Assembly: GCA_016217875.1 (NCBI GenBank)
Contig: JACRFN010000018.1
Span: 1 to 13,362, forward strand
Direction: 5' to 3'
Length of the DNA stretch: 13,362 nucleotides
Source of the DNA: Candidatus Kerfeldbacteria bacterium
GTDB taxonomy: Bacteria > Patescibacteriota > Patescibacteriia > Veblenbacterales > UBA10138
Position numbers and translations under genes: made by a program. Under the pieces are notes generated by a model. That model saw nothing but the letters and a program-made list of their open reading frames with translations, was not told where the DNA came from and did not search any database. Positions 1-6,915 of the stretch are shown one piece after another (positions within the stretch are counted from its first letter, which is position 1; each line of letters opens with the position of its first letter).

Positions 1-70
1 AGAGGATTGAACCATAGTCGTGTTACTATGTTTAGTTTATCAAAAAATACCTTGGCCAGCGAGTTACGGA

Positions 71-96
71 AAGACCCAGCTAAGCAGCCGGGTCTT
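71..96 (-). terminator. possible terminator after the protease gene
   Basis: AAGACCC (71-77) pairs with GGGTCTT (90-96), giving a 7-bp stem with a 12-base loop, about 35 bases after the protease stop at 133. Only a short pyrimidine run follows on the minus strand, so it is a weak intrinsic terminator at best. Confidence 0.3.
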
Positions 97-132
97 GTTT
101 GGTAAAAAGTTTTCATGGCAGAGTACGTGGGT

Positions 133-897
133 TTACCACCAATCCACTCGTTCATTAAGTCTCTTTAAGCCCGCGGCTAAACTTACGGCCAGCGCCAGCA
201 AGGCCTCCAGCGCCAAGGCGTAGGACAAGAGCGGCAGGAAGAAATTAAAAGTGCCTTTAGCCCAGTTGAGCAGCTTGTCGCCTACTGGCCTGGCCAATAA
301 GGCTGCCGCCCCAAACCAGCAGCACAGTGAGCAGCGACAATGCGGTCAGGCCGGCGGCGGTGTAAGTAAGGTCGCGGTTGGAGGGCGCCAGGTGCGCGCC
401 TATGACCAGCACCAAATAAAGGAACAGCCAGCTTTGCCAGGTGCCAAAGTCAAGCGCCGACCATAGGTCAGCCACAAACCGCCACCAGGCCGATATGTAC
501 TCTACTATGGTGGCGATAAAACCATGGGCCAGGGCTACGACCGGCGCTGCGGTTGGCGCACCTGGAACCAGCAGCAAAACCAGCACCCACAGCACGAAAG
601 TTCCCCCGAGCAGTGGAAAAATGGAAACCAATATCAGGGTCAGCGGATTGCCCGAGGCCTCGTGCGTTACTGAGCCCAGCACGCCGCCGCGCGGCCAAAG
701 CGAAAACCCGGTGACGCGCGTCAAGGTCAGCAAAGCGCCCAGCAAATGCGACAGTTCGTGCACCACCACGCCTGGCCAAAGCAGTATCAAATACAGCCGC
801 TCCCCCAGCAACTCAGCAAATAGCGGCTGGTTAGCCGCGACAGCCAGAGTGTGGCCAACAGAGCCACCAGGAAAGGAATTACAACGCCCAGTATCAT
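133..897 (-). pseudogene. M50-like membrane zinc metalloprotease, frame broken twice
   Basis: No single frame encodes the whole protein, but three pieces join into one of about 254 residues. The first starts at ATG 897-895, 9 bases after the upstream glycoside hydrolase stop, and encodes a membrane segment (MILGVVIPFLVALLATLWLS). The middle piece (about 805-312) contains the metal-binding motif HELSH at 760-746, further membrane segments and a GAHLAPSNRDL stretch. The third (about 309-133) continues as LLNWAKGTFNFFLPLLSYAL, another membrane helix, ending ..NERVDWW. The breaks lie at G-runs: one base short near 802-806 and one base extra near 309-312, so the net shift is zero. HExxH membrane proteases of the M50 type cleave substrates within or near the bilayer; the substrate here is unknown. 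Either the gene is decaying or the assembly has two homopolymer errors. The continuous coding quality of all three pieces favours sequencing error or very recent damage. Confidence 0.7.
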
Positions 898-906
898 AAA
901 TCAAGT

Positions 907-1896
907 TTAGCGCGCCGGCGGCTGGCCGAACAGTACCTGACCAGCTTGCCAGTAGCTGGGGTCGCCCTCCTGCTTGGCCGCATACCACCATTCCGCCCCC
1001 CAGACTATAGCCTCGGACATGCCAGTAGCCCTGGAAAATTTAATATTATCCCAAAAACGCGCCACGTCAAAAGAACGCCTGGCTTCAGACAAGGACAAAT
1101 TATTCAAACCCTCAGGCCCCCAGGGTTCCATCTGCAGTTCGCTAACTACCACCCGCCCCACCCACGGCGCTACCAGCGCAGCCTTAAGGCGATAAAAAGC
1201 CGGCGGCCAAAAATGGGAAAAATAACCGACCGCTCTATCCCAAACTACGCGATACAAAGTAAAACCCAACTCATCAGCCAGTGAAGCCGCCTCCCACCAC
1301 GAAGACAACTCGCCCGAATCGGTCAACAGAATGGGACGCGAACTATCAAGCGAGCGCACCAAAGCCAACTCGCGGCGGAGCCTGTGGATGTTGGGCGGGG
1401 CGCAAGAGCCAAAGGCAAACAGCGGCTCATTCTCCAACTGCCAGCGAACGACGCTCGGATTATTATGGTAATGTTCCACCACCCGCCTGAGCATCAGCAT
1501 CAATCTCTCATCTATTTCCCCCGAGCTAAGCCCTGCAAGCCAGGCTGGATCATGACACTCCGGCCAGTGCGGCAGCTTACGACCAATAGCCAAGGTTACC
1601 GTGGCGCCGCTTTGAGCCGCCTGAGCAATTTGCCTATCCATCTCTTGCCAATCAAATTCTCCCTGACGCGCTTCAATTGAGCTCCAATCAGCCTGCAACC
1701 TAAAGTGCACCGGCTTAAAATCGCGCACTATAGCGGCCAACACTTCAGACTCATCAAGCTTAAGATAACGAGCATAAGAAGAAGAGTAGCTGACACTCAA
1801 CCGTTGACTCACTGGCTTGGGCAACTGCCGTTCCAAAATCACCGCGGTCAGCAGCACCACGGCACAACCAGCTAAAAACATAAAAATATATCTCAT
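907..1896 (-). CDS. membrane-anchored glycoside hydrolase, clan GH-A TIM barrel
   Basis: The chosen start is the internal ATG at 1896 (329 residues), because it places a hydrophobic signal anchor (MRYIFMFLAGCAVVLLTAVI) at the N-terminus; the longer reading from 1935 only adds residues translated from a palindrome. The rest looks like a (beta/alpha)8 glycosidase acting outside the membrane. It has HFRLQADWSSIE near residues 64-75, the acid/base signature ENEP (Glu157) near 155-158, a candidate nucleophile in VVVSELQMEPWG (Glu253), and a late aromatic strand AIVWGAEWWY near 297-305. The Asn-Glu-Pro plus later Glu pattern is that of clan GH-A families such as GH5, GH39 and GH42; the substrate cannot be read from the sequence. 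It precedes the membrane protease by 9 bases, so the two are probably cotranscribed. Confidence 0.72.
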   Translation of the reverse strand: MRYIFMFLAGCAVVLLTAVILERQLPKPVSQRLSVSYSSSYARYLKLDESEVLAAIVRDFKPVHFRLQADWSSIEARQGEFDWQEMDRQIAQAAQSGATVTLAIGRKLPHWPECHDPAWLAGLSSGEIDERLMLMLRRVVEHYHNNPSVVRWQLENEPLFAFGSCAPPNIHRLRRELALVRSLDSSRPILLTDSGELSSWWEAASLADELGFTLYRVVWDRAVGYFSHFWPPAFYRLKAALVAPWVGRVVVSELQMEPWGPEGLNNLSLSEARRSFDVARFWDNIKFSRATGMSEAIVWGAEWWYAAKQEGDPSYWQAGQVLFGQPPAR

Positions 1897-1922
1897 ACCC
1901 CGTATAGCAACCCCGGTAGTAG

Positions 1923-1940
1923 AGCCGATGGACATCGGCT
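1923..1940. repeat. palindrome with CGATGGACATCG core
   Basis: AGCCGATG (1923-1930) and CATCGGCT (1933-1940) form an 8-bp stem with a 2-base tip. It lies just upstream of the glycoside hydrolase start. The 12-base core CGATGnnCATCG recurs at the tips of hairpins at 3921-3952, 11145-11164 and 12026-12043. Confidence 0.75.
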
Positions 1941-2004
1941 CACTACGGGACTTCGCTTCACCCTAAAACTAAGGTAAGAAGCGGAACGAATTAAGTGAGT
2001 GGAG

Positions 2005-2038
2005 TCCCGCACACCAGGCTTGGCATGGTTGTGCGGGA
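2005..2038 (-). terminator. stem-loop after the first EamA gene
   Basis: TCCCGCAC (2005-2012) pairs with GTGCGGGA (2031-2038); ACCA (2013-2016) continues the helix with TGGT (2026-2029) across a bulge. It starts 22 bases after the transporter stop. No T-run follows on the minus strand, so it may be an RNA processing or stabilising hairpin rather than a strict terminator. A second weaker hairpin (about 1953-1985) follows. Confidence 0.45.
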
Positions 2039-2059
2039 TTGTATTACTGGGCATAGTTC

Positions 2060-2950
2060 CTAAACGGCTAGACTCAGCAACCACAAGCCGGCCACGATAA
2101 ACAAGGTACCGCCTAGTTTACGTACGGCCAGGCGGCCGGAAAATTCATCTTGGAAAAACCAAGGGAAACGGAAAGAAACCAAGCCGGCCAAAGCCAAAAG
2201 AAAAACGTACTGAATACCTTGAAGGGCGTTAACCAAAGTCACGCTGGCCAAAGTTATGGCATAGCTATTAAACAGACCGGCCAAGGCGCCCGACACCTGG
2301 CCGCCCAAAAAGGCCAGCTTGACTCCACCCTGACTTTGAGAGCTTAGGCGGAACCTCTGCCAAGTGCCGGGAATAAACAAGAGTAGGAGGGCTGAACCAA
2401 ATCCGCCTAAACGAGACCAAATAAGCCCGGAAATAAAATTAGTCTCGGCAAAAGTAATTTTTAGAAAAACATAAGCCGCGCCAAAAGCGGCCGCCGACAC
2501 CACAGCCAAAATTAACGAGCGGCGATTTAAACCGCCGTGTCCGCCCACCATCAGCCAGCCACCTAACACGAGCACCACAAAAGCCAAGCTGCCTGCCATA
2601 GTTAAACGTTCCTGCAAAAGCCAAAACGAGCCGAGGAAAACAAACACCGGGTTAAGACTGCCAATAAAGGCCGGCACTCTAGAGGCTTCGCCTTGGCCTA
2701 AAACCGTGAACATCAACCACAGGCCCAGGGTGAAAAATACGCCCGAGCCCAAGCCCCAAGTTAAGGCGGTTAGGCTTGGCCAGGCGAAGCCCCAAGGCGC
2801 TAAAACAAAAACCAGCAAACCTAAGATTGAAATGAGCAAGGTATAAACCGCCGGATCTTTCATCTCGCGACGATTGAGCAAAGCCTTATCTACTGCCAAG
2901 GCGACGGCGTTCAGAAAGTAACCTACCGTGGCCCAAGTTATCCAAGTCAT
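2060..2950 (-). CDS. EamA/DMT-family transporter
   Basis: A 296-residue protein made almost entirely of about ten hydrophobic helices, in two similar halves of five, which is the size and layout of the drug/metabolite transporter superfamily. Typical EamA features are visible: an N-terminal half ending in a SLNPVFVFLGSFWLLQERLT-type helix pair (a helix followed by a short ERL turn), and a matching C-terminal half with NALQGIQYVFLLALAGLVSF. The start at 2950 gives a first membrane helix immediately (TWITWATVGYFLNAVALAVD). The gene begins 12 bases after the stop of the cation antiporter, so the two form an operon. Family members export or import small metabolites; the substrate is unknown. Confidence 0.8.
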   Translation of the reverse strand: MTWITWATVGYFLNAVALAVDKALLNRREMKDPAVYTLLISILGLLVFVLAPWGFAWPSLTALTWGLGSGVFFTLGLWLMFTVLGQGEASRVPAFIGSLNPVFVFLGSFWLLQERLTMAGSLAFVVLVLGGWLMVGGHGGLNRRSLILAVVSAAAFGAAYVFLKITFAETNFISGLIWSRLGGFGSALLLLFIPGTWQRFRLSSQSQGGVKLAFLGGQVSGALAGLFNSYAITLASVTLVNALQGIQYVFLLALAGLVSFRFPWFFQDEFSGRLAVRKLGGTLFIVAGLWLLSLAV

Positions 2951-2962
2951 AAATATATACGC

Positions 2963-3904
2963 CTACAAAGCAATAAACCGCACTTGCACTACAACAAAGG
3001 CTAAATAAAACACTATCAACACTAAACCCTCACGCCATGATAAACGCCGTTCAGTGTAAGCAAACCAAATAAAGGCGGCCACCAACGCCACTAAAAAGGA
3101 ACAGAGCCAAAGATAAGCCGGCCCGACCGTAAATACAATCGGCCGCAAAAATGCCAAAAATCCTACTACTAAAATATTTGCAAAGGCGCTGCCAATAAGG
3201 TTACCGAGCGAAAGATCTCTGGCCTGAGATTGCCAGGAACGGAAAGTCAGGGTCAGCTCTGGTAAATTTGTGCCAATGGAAAAGAAAAGAAGACCCACTA
3301 TGAATGGCCTAAGATTTAACTCGGTTGTTAACACAAGAGTCAGTTCCAAAATAAATTTAGCAATAATAACTACTGCTGCCAACCCGATAACGGCTTCCAT
3401 ACCAGCTCGAAAATTTGACGTACCACCTTCCAAATGAACACTCGGATGAATACTCGTATTTGACTTTATGAAGTACCAAACGATGACTACATACAATATT
3501 AAAAGTAGCAACCCATCTACGGCTGATAGTTGGCCATCGCTACCCAACGCCAAGGGGAGCAAGAGATATGTCCCCATGATAAAAAGATTCTGATAAGAAA
3601 AGCTTTCTGCAACTTTAAGTTCGCGATTCAACACCACGCTTAACCCACAAATTAATCCCAAAAGAACCACCACGCCACCCATCAAATTACCAAAGGAAAG
3701 TGCGCCAAAATTCTGTAAGGTAGCCTGCAAACCAACAAAAAGTTCGGGAGAGGTCGTAAGCAGACCAAGGATAAGCCCCAACCAAAACTCCTTAAGCCCC
3801 AAATTCTTACCTAACACTTTAATGTTAATAATCACCCAATCAGCCGCCCGACCAATAAGGTAAAAAAGCAGAAGCAATAGAACTAATATTCCTATGGTTG
3901 ACAT
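2963..3904 (-). CDS. Na+/Ca2+ exchanger-family (CaCA) antiporter
   Basis: A 313-residue inner-membrane protein with the inverted duplication of the CaCA family. Repeat alpha-1 reads TTSPELFVGLQATLQNFGAL..FGNLMGG (about residues 50-77, acidic Glu54). Repeat alpha-2 reads SIGTNLPELTLTFRSW..DLSLGNLIGSAFANIL (about 209-245, acidic Glu216). These P-E and G-N-(L/I)-G elements line the ion path in known exchangers. About ten membrane helices are visible. The start at 3904 was preferred to 3940, because the extra upstream codons overlap a promoter and a hairpin. An extended -10 element lies only 9 bases upstream, suggesting a nearly leaderless mRNA. It heads the operon with the EamA gene. Confidence 0.82.
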   Translation of the reverse strand: MSTIGILVLLLLLFYLIGRAADWVIINIKVLGKNLGLKEFWLGLILGLLTTSPELFVGLQATLQNFGALSFGNLMGGVVVLLGLICGLSVVLNRELKVAESFSYQNLFIMGTYLLLPLALGSDGQLSAVDGLLLLILYVVIVWYFIKSNTSIHPSVHLEGGTSNFRAGMEAVIGLAAVVIIAKFILELTLVLTTELNLRPFIVGLLFFSIGTNLPELTLTFRSWQSQARDLSLGNLIGSAFANILVVGFLAFLRPIVFTVGPAYLWLCSFLVALVAAFIWFAYTERRLSWREGLVLIVFYLAFVVVQVRFIAL

Positions 3905-3913
3905 ACCATTTTT

Positions 3914-3922
3914 AGTATAGCA
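3914..3922 (-). promoter_or_regulatory. extended -10 promoter, near-leaderless, for the antiporter
   Basis: On the minus strand TG-C-TATACT ends 9 bases before the ATG at 3904. A TG extension one base upstream of the hexamer can replace a -35 box; none is visible, since that position falls inside the hairpin. Transcription would start at or within a few bases of the start codon. Confidence 0.5.
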
Positions 3923-3952
3923 CAACCCCCCGATGGACATCGGGGGGTTGTG
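3921..3952 (-). terminator. 15-bp hairpin with CGATGGACATCG tip after HU
   Basis: CACAACCCCCCGATG (3921-3935) pairs perfectly with CATCGGGGGGTTGTG (3938-3952), leaving a 2-base loop. It lies between the HU gene and the antiporter promoter and probably insulates them. Its apex is the same 12-base palindrome seen in two tRNA-like T-arms further right. Confidence 0.6.
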
Positions 3953-3999
3953 ACTTCTCCTACAGTGGGCGACTGGAGGAGATGTTTGTATTTTTTAAA

Positions 4000-4287
4000 C
4001 TAACTCAGGATGGAGTCCTTGGCAGCCTTAGCCACGCGGAACTTGACCACGGTCTTGGCTGGAATCTTGATTGCCTCGCCGGTGGCTGGGTTGCGTCCCA
4101 TGCGAGCGGCGCGCTGCTTTTTGACGAGCTTACCCAAGCCTGGGATAGTAAACTCGCCTGATTTTTTGGCTTCCTTATAGGCGAGATCAACCAAGGCTTC
4201 GACTAGACCGACCACGTCCTTGCGGCTGTGGTTGGTGCTTTCTGCGAGGGTGCTCATGACCTGAGATTTGGTCATACCTTTGGCCAT
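4000..4287 (-). CDS. hup: HU-family nucleoid DNA-binding protein
   Basis: A 95-residue protein from ATG 4287. The N-terminal helices (MTKSQVMSTLAESTNHSRKD, then VVGLVEALVDLAYKEAKKSG) form the dimer body. FTIPGLGKLVKKQRAARMGRNPATGEA spans the beta-arm with the family signature GRNPATGE and the conserved Pro67 at the arm tip. The C-terminal strand and helix KIPAKTVVKFRVAKAAKD match HU closely. HU dimers bind and bend DNA without strict sequence preference. A longer reading from 4356 was rejected because its extra residues are translated from the promoter. The gene is monocistronic, with its own promoter upstream and a strong hairpin downstream. Confidence 0.95.
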   Translation of the reverse strand: MAKGMTKSQVMSTLAESTNHSRKDVVGLVEALVDLAYKEAKKSGEFTIPGLGKLVKKQRAARMGRNPATGEAIKIPAKTVVKFRVAKAAKDSILS

Positions 4288-4321
4288 AGTTACTTGGGGG
4301 GTTAAATGATTAGTACCCTTG

Positions 4322-4351
4322 ATTATAGCAAAACCTAAGGAAATCGCGCAA
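4322..4351 (-). promoter_or_regulatory. promoter of the HU gene
   Basis: On the minus strand there is a perfect TATAAT (4327-4322) with a TG-C extension (4330-4328) and a weak -35 TTGCGC (4351-4346) at 18 bases. The leader to the HU ATG is about 30 bases. Confidence 0.6.
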
Positions 4352-4373
4352 TCCACACCCCCGAGGTTATGGG

Positions 4374-4402
4374 TTGACAGCCTGACTCAGGCGGCTTAAC
4401 AT
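4374..4402 (+). promoter_or_regulatory. promoter of the small plus-strand gene
   Basis: A perfect -35 TTGACA (4374-4379), a 17-base spacer and TAACAT (4397-4402) as -10. An A-rich leader with AAGGTGA (4421-4427) then precedes the ATG at 4431 by three bases. This is the only gene in the window with both a consensus -35 and a clear Shine-Dalgarno at textbook positions. Confidence 0.65.
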
Positions 4403-4430
4403 GGCTCCACACAAACAAAAAAGGTGAACC

Positions 4431-4805
4431 ATGCAAACATCAACTGAATTGAAACAACTAAGTAAATTGGTGGTTATACCGGATGGCCAATGGGCAGTAT
4501 ATCCGGAAAATCCAATGACGAACGAGTCAATTGCCGCCAATCCGCGGGCTGAGGAATGCGCGGAAAAACCAACTCCCAAAGGCCACTGGCCCATGTGGTC
4601 ATTACCTTCCTATGACGACATCCGCACCCTGCTTCAAACCAGACAGCAAGATCCAAGATACAAATTTACTGTCTACTTCAAGCCGGCTGGCGCTGACAAG
4701 TTCCAAAAATGGAAACTGAACCAGCCCAAACGCCGGGCCGGCACCAAACTGACTCGCCGAGCCCGCCAGCTGAAGCGTCAAAACGCTTCGCCCCCATCTT
4801 TTTGA
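4431..4805 (+). CDS. hypothetical basic protein, 124 residues
   Basis: I do not recognise a family. The protein is soluble, with no signal peptide or membrane helix. The first half has a short hydrophobic strand with aromatic residues (KLVVIPDGQWAVYPENP), followed by a Pro/Trp-containing stretch (GHWPMWSLPSYDDIRTLL) and YKFTVYFKPAGADKFQKWKL. The last 30 residues are strongly basic (PKRRAGTKLTRRARQLKRQN), so nucleic-acid contact is possible. The case for a real gene rests on a consensus promoter, a good ribosome binding site and an intrinsic terminator with a T6 run directly after the stop. It is one of only two plus-strand genes, and its terminator overlaps the 3' end of the opposing sigma gene. 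Confidence 0.62.
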   Translation: MQTSTELKQLSKLVVIPDGQWAVYPENPMTNESIAANPRAEECAEKPTPKGHWPMWSLPSYDDIRTLLQTRQQDPRYKFTVYFKPAGADKFQKWKLNQPKRRAGTKLTRRARQLKRQNASPPSF

Positions 4806-5074
4806 AGAAGGGGGCGTTTTTTAAATAAACAAGCACGCTTGGTTATTTGGTATAGCCAGGGCTTAAACACTTTGTTGGTATCAAACTTACCCAAATGCCG
4901 CCAAACTTTAACGAACACTTCCTGAGTGACGTCTTCGGCCTCGTCTTTATCCACTACGTACCGGTAAGCCAAAGCATACACTAGCCTAAGGTAGCGCTTA
5001 ACCAAAGTGGCTAGAGCCGCCTGATTATTTCGGACGGCTAAAGCTACTAACTGTTCATCTGAATATTGATTCAT
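4778..5074 (-). CDS. truncated ECF-type sigma factor, region 2 only
   Basis: A 98-residue protein matching sigma-70 region 2. DEQLVALAVRNNQAALATLVKRYLRLVYALAYRYVVDKDEAEDVTQEVFVKVWRHLGKFD covers regions 2.1-2.3, and FKPWLYQITKRACLF covers the region 2.4 helix that reads the -10 element. ECF sigma factors normally continue for about 80 more residues with a region 4 helix-turn-helix for the -35 element. Here the frame instead ends KKRPLLQKDGGEAF, translated from the opposing gene's terminator, and no region 4 homology was seen downstream on this strand. It may be a decayed sigma gene, or a short protein that binds core polymerase. The window's promoters with good -10 but poor -35 boxes would in principle suit region-2 recognition, but that link is speculative. 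Confidence 0.75.
   Translation of the reverse strand: MNQYSDEQLVALAVRNNQAALATLVKRYLRLVYALAYRYVVDKDEAEDVTQEVFVKVWRHLGKFDTNKVFKPWLYQITKRACLFKKRPLLQKDGGEAF
4789..4822 (+). terminator. intrinsic terminator, plus strand
   Basis: CGCCCCC (4789-4795) pairs with GGGGGCG (4810-4816); an inner TCTT/AAGA extends the stem and TTTTTT (4817-4822) follows. The same bases encode the last residues of both the plus-strand protein and the opposing sigma fragment. Confidence 0.85.
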
Positions 5075-5082
5075 GCTAGCCT

Positions 5083-5088
5083 ATTATA
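5083..5088 (-). promoter_or_regulatory. -10 element of the sigma gene, near-leaderless
   Basis: A perfect TATAAT on the minus strand lies 8 bases before the ATG at 5074, so transcription would begin almost at the start codon. No convincing -35 is visible. Confidence 0.5.
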
Positions 5089-5117
5089 CACCCTTAGCCT
5101 TAATATCTTTAAGCCAA

Positions 5118-5134
5118 AGTAATATAATATTACT
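5118..5134 (+). promoter_or_regulatory. palindromic AT-rich site over a -10 element
   Basis: AGTAATAT-A-ATATTACT is a perfect 17-base inverted repeat containing TATAAT (5123-5128) for the plus-strand peptidase gene. It lies between the divergent sigma and peptidase genes, so it could be an operator. AT-rich symmetry around a -10 box can also arise by chance. Confidence 0.4.
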
Positions 5135-5164
5135 TAATAAGCACTACGCGCTATCCATCAATTT

Positions 5165-5794
5165 ATGAAGATTCTACGCGCCGCACTTAGTATCCTACTG
5201 GTAACCCTAATCTTGTTTAGTGCCCGCCTCCTTATCGACGGTGCCCCAACAGAGACAATCACCGGCCAGAGCACCAGATCAACTGTCTCCCCGGCAGAAT
5301 TCAGCCAACCCCTTGGCCAGGCACTGAGTCGCCTCACGCATAAACCATTTGGCCTGTACGTTTCACCCCGCCGCTCGCCCGTGAACCCGGAACGGTTTAC
5401 AGGTTACCACACGGGCGTTGACTTTGAAACTTGGCCTGACGAGCAAGACAAGCCCGTATCGGTGTTCGCTGTCTGTACCGGTCACTTGCTTCAGAAATCA
5501 TGGGTCAAGGGCTATGGCGGCGTAGCGGTTCAAGCCTGCACCCTCAACGGCCGGCCAATCACGGTTGTCTACGGACATCTTAAACTCTCTAGTCTAGCTG
5601 TCCAATCAGACCAACGTCTTGAGTCTGGAGCCAAACTGGCCGTACTCGGCACAGGTTTTAGTACGGAAACGGATGGGGAAAGAAAACACCTGCACTTGGG
5701 GCTTCATCTCGGTTCAACCATAAACCTTCGCGGCTACGTCAAAACCCAGGCCGAACTTAAACAATGGCTCAATGCGGCAGAATATCTGGAGTAA
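5165..5794 (+). CDS. M23-family (LytM-like) peptidase, exported
   Basis: A 209-residue protein with an N-terminal membrane anchor or signal sequence (LRAALSILLVTLILFSARLLI, residues 4-24) and a zinc metallopeptidase domain from about residue 60. The M23 motifs are visible: YHTGVDFE gives His82 and Asp86, YGH gives His138, and KHLHLGLH gives the HxH pair His175 and His177. All expected metal and catalytic positions are therefore present. Members cut peptide cross-links in peptidoglycan, or act as inactive scaffolds where residues are lost, which is not the case here. The domain is followed only by a short tail, so the protein is near minimal size. It is monocistronic, transcribed away from the sigma gene and ending at a strong hairpin. 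Confidence 0.87.
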   Translation: MKILRAALSILLVTLILFSARLLIDGAPTETITGQSTRSTVSPAEFSQPLGQALSRLTHKPFGLYVSPRRSPVNPERFTGYHTGVDFETWPDEQDKPVSVFAVCTGHLLQKSWVKGYGGVAVQACTLNGRPITVVYGHLKLSSLAVQSDQRLESGAKLAVLGTGFSTETDGERKHLHLGLHLGSTINLRGYVKTQAELKQWLNAAEYLE

Positions 5795-5812
5795 TCAGGC
5801 TACCAGATTATC

Positions 5813-5851
5813 AAAAGTTTCCAACCGTCATAAAGACGGTTGGAAACTTTT
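5813..5851. terminator. 17-bp bidirectional terminator hairpin
   Basis: AAAAGTTTCCAACCGTC (5813-5829) pairs perfectly with GACGGTTGGAAACTTTT (5835-5851) around a 5-base loop. It ends the M23 gene on the plus strand. Read on the minus strand, it directly follows a GCCA tRNA-like 3' end (5851-5867). Confidence 0.85.
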
Positions 5852-5884
5852 GGCAGGGCCTGGTGGAGCCCCGCTTAGCGGGGC
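5850..5884 (-). pseudogene. tRNA 3'-end-like relic with palindrome in the T-arm position
   Basis: On the minus strand the sequence ends TCCACC-AGGCCCT-G-CCA, which reads as T-stem, acceptor strand, discriminator and CCA, immediately before the 5813-5851 hairpin. Upstream, where a T-loop should be, is GCCCCGCTAAGCGGGGC (5868-5884), a palindrome like the one at 11826-11842. No 5' half was found, so this is a fragment. Confidence 0.4.
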
Positions 5885-5900
5885 AGGCCTGCCCGCCGTA

Positions 5901-5926
5901 GTCCCACGTATGCGTGCCTGTGGGAC
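5901..5926. repeat. stem-loop in the convergent intergenic region
   Basis: GTCCCAC (5901-5907) pairs with GTGGGAC (5920-5926). On the minus strand it follows the GH130 stop and could end that operon, although no T-run follows. Confidence 0.5.
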
Positions 5927-5958
5927 GTAGGAGGGGATGTTAGAACCAAGGTCATAGC

Positions 5959-6915
5959 TCAGCTATTACTGCCCGAAGCAGTCACAGATGACCTACGCAG
6001 GGCATCAAGGAGGGTAGCTTTGGCGATGCGAGCCCCAGCTAACACCTTATCAGCCCCGCCGTAATAGATGAGGTAATCTGCGCCAACCTCAGCTAAACCA
6101 CACGTAAATACGACGTTTGCCACTACCCCCATGCGCTCATAGTCTTCCCGCGGATCAAGCAGCGGCTCAGGTAGCCGCGCTACCACACGGCGGGGATCAT
6201 GGGCGTCTACCACCAGGGCACCTAATCGGTACACTCCCTGACTATCACGGCCATGGTACAAAATCAGCCAGCCGAGCTCCGTCAGTATCGGCGGGGCGCC
6301 AACACCAACACGATCGTTCTGCCATCCTGAATGGGTTGGTTCCAGTATTCGTCCCTCTTCCTGCCAATGATGCAGGTCGGTCGACGATGCCAACACCATA
6401 GCTAAATCGCGGCGATGAATAATATAGTATCGGCCATTAACCTTCTCGGGAAAGAGCGCGGCGTCTTTGTCATCTCTGTCGTCAGAAAAAACCAGACCAT
6501 GACGCAAGAAAGTCTTAAAATCAGTCGTGGTCAGTAAAGCAACCCTCGTGCGCCAAGGAGCTTCACTGGAAATCTTACTGGAACTGCGCGGATATAGAGA
6601 AACCGCCGTATACGTCACATAGTAAACGCCCCCTAAAAACGTAATCCGGGGGTCCTCGCACCCGCACCTCTCATACGGGTCATTGTAACCTGGCTCAACC
6701 ATAGGTGTTAATGTACGTTCTGCAATGCTCACGCCATCATGGCTGACCGCCAGCCCAAAACGGGACACGCCATCCTGACCAACCGCTCGATACAGGAGAT
6801 GAATTTTACCTTGATACTGGGCTACTCCGGCATTAAAAACGGCTCGACACTCCCACCAATTTGTGGTGGGGGCCAGTAGCGGATTTGTCGGAAAACGTTC
6901 CAATTGCACTACCAT
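5959..6915 (-). CDS. GH130-family mannoside phosphorylase/hydrolase
   Basis: A 318-residue five-bladed beta-propeller enzyme of the GH130 type. Its landmarks occur in order: NPLLAP..WWECRAVFNAGVAQYQGKIHLLYRAVG (11-46), SRFGLAVSHDG (51-61), the core motif CGCEDPRITFLGGVYYVTYTA (84-104), DKDAALFPEKVNGRYYIIHRR (149-169), VGVGAPPILTELGWLILYHG (203-222), NVVFTCG (257-263) and YYGGADKV (264-271). GH130 enzymes cleave beta-mannosidic bonds, most by phosphorolysis and some by hydrolysis; the exact linkage is not readable here. The ATG overlaps the stop of the glycosyltransferase gene (ATGGTAG, 6915-6909), implying translational coupling. The pair probably makes and trims the same mannose-containing glycan. 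Confidence 0.88.
   Translation of the reverse strand: MVVQLERFPTNPLLAPTTNWWECRAVFNAGVAQYQGKIHLLYRAVGQDGVSRFGLAVSHDGVSIAERTLTPMVEPGYNDPYERCGCEDPRITFLGGVYYVTYTAVSLYPRSSSKISSEAPWRTRVALLTTTDFKTFLRHGLVFSDDRDDKDAALFPEKVNGRYYIIHRRDLAMVLASSTDLHHWQEEGRILEPTHSGWQNDRVGVGAPPILTELGWLILYHGRDSQGVYRLGALVVDAHDPRRVVARLPEPLLDPREDYERMGVVANVVFTCGLAEVGADYLIYYGGADKVLAGARIAKATLLDALRRSSVTASGSNS

Noticed and set aside
1..116. Minus-strand open frame from ATG 116 running off the left edge
   Set aside because: Only about 38 codons, no ribosome binding site, and it crosses a likely terminator hairpin; not supportable as a gene from this window.
441..899. 152-residue plus-strand open frame
   Set aside because: It is the shadow of the membrane protease gene on the other strand, Ser/Thr/Pro-rich and without domain features.
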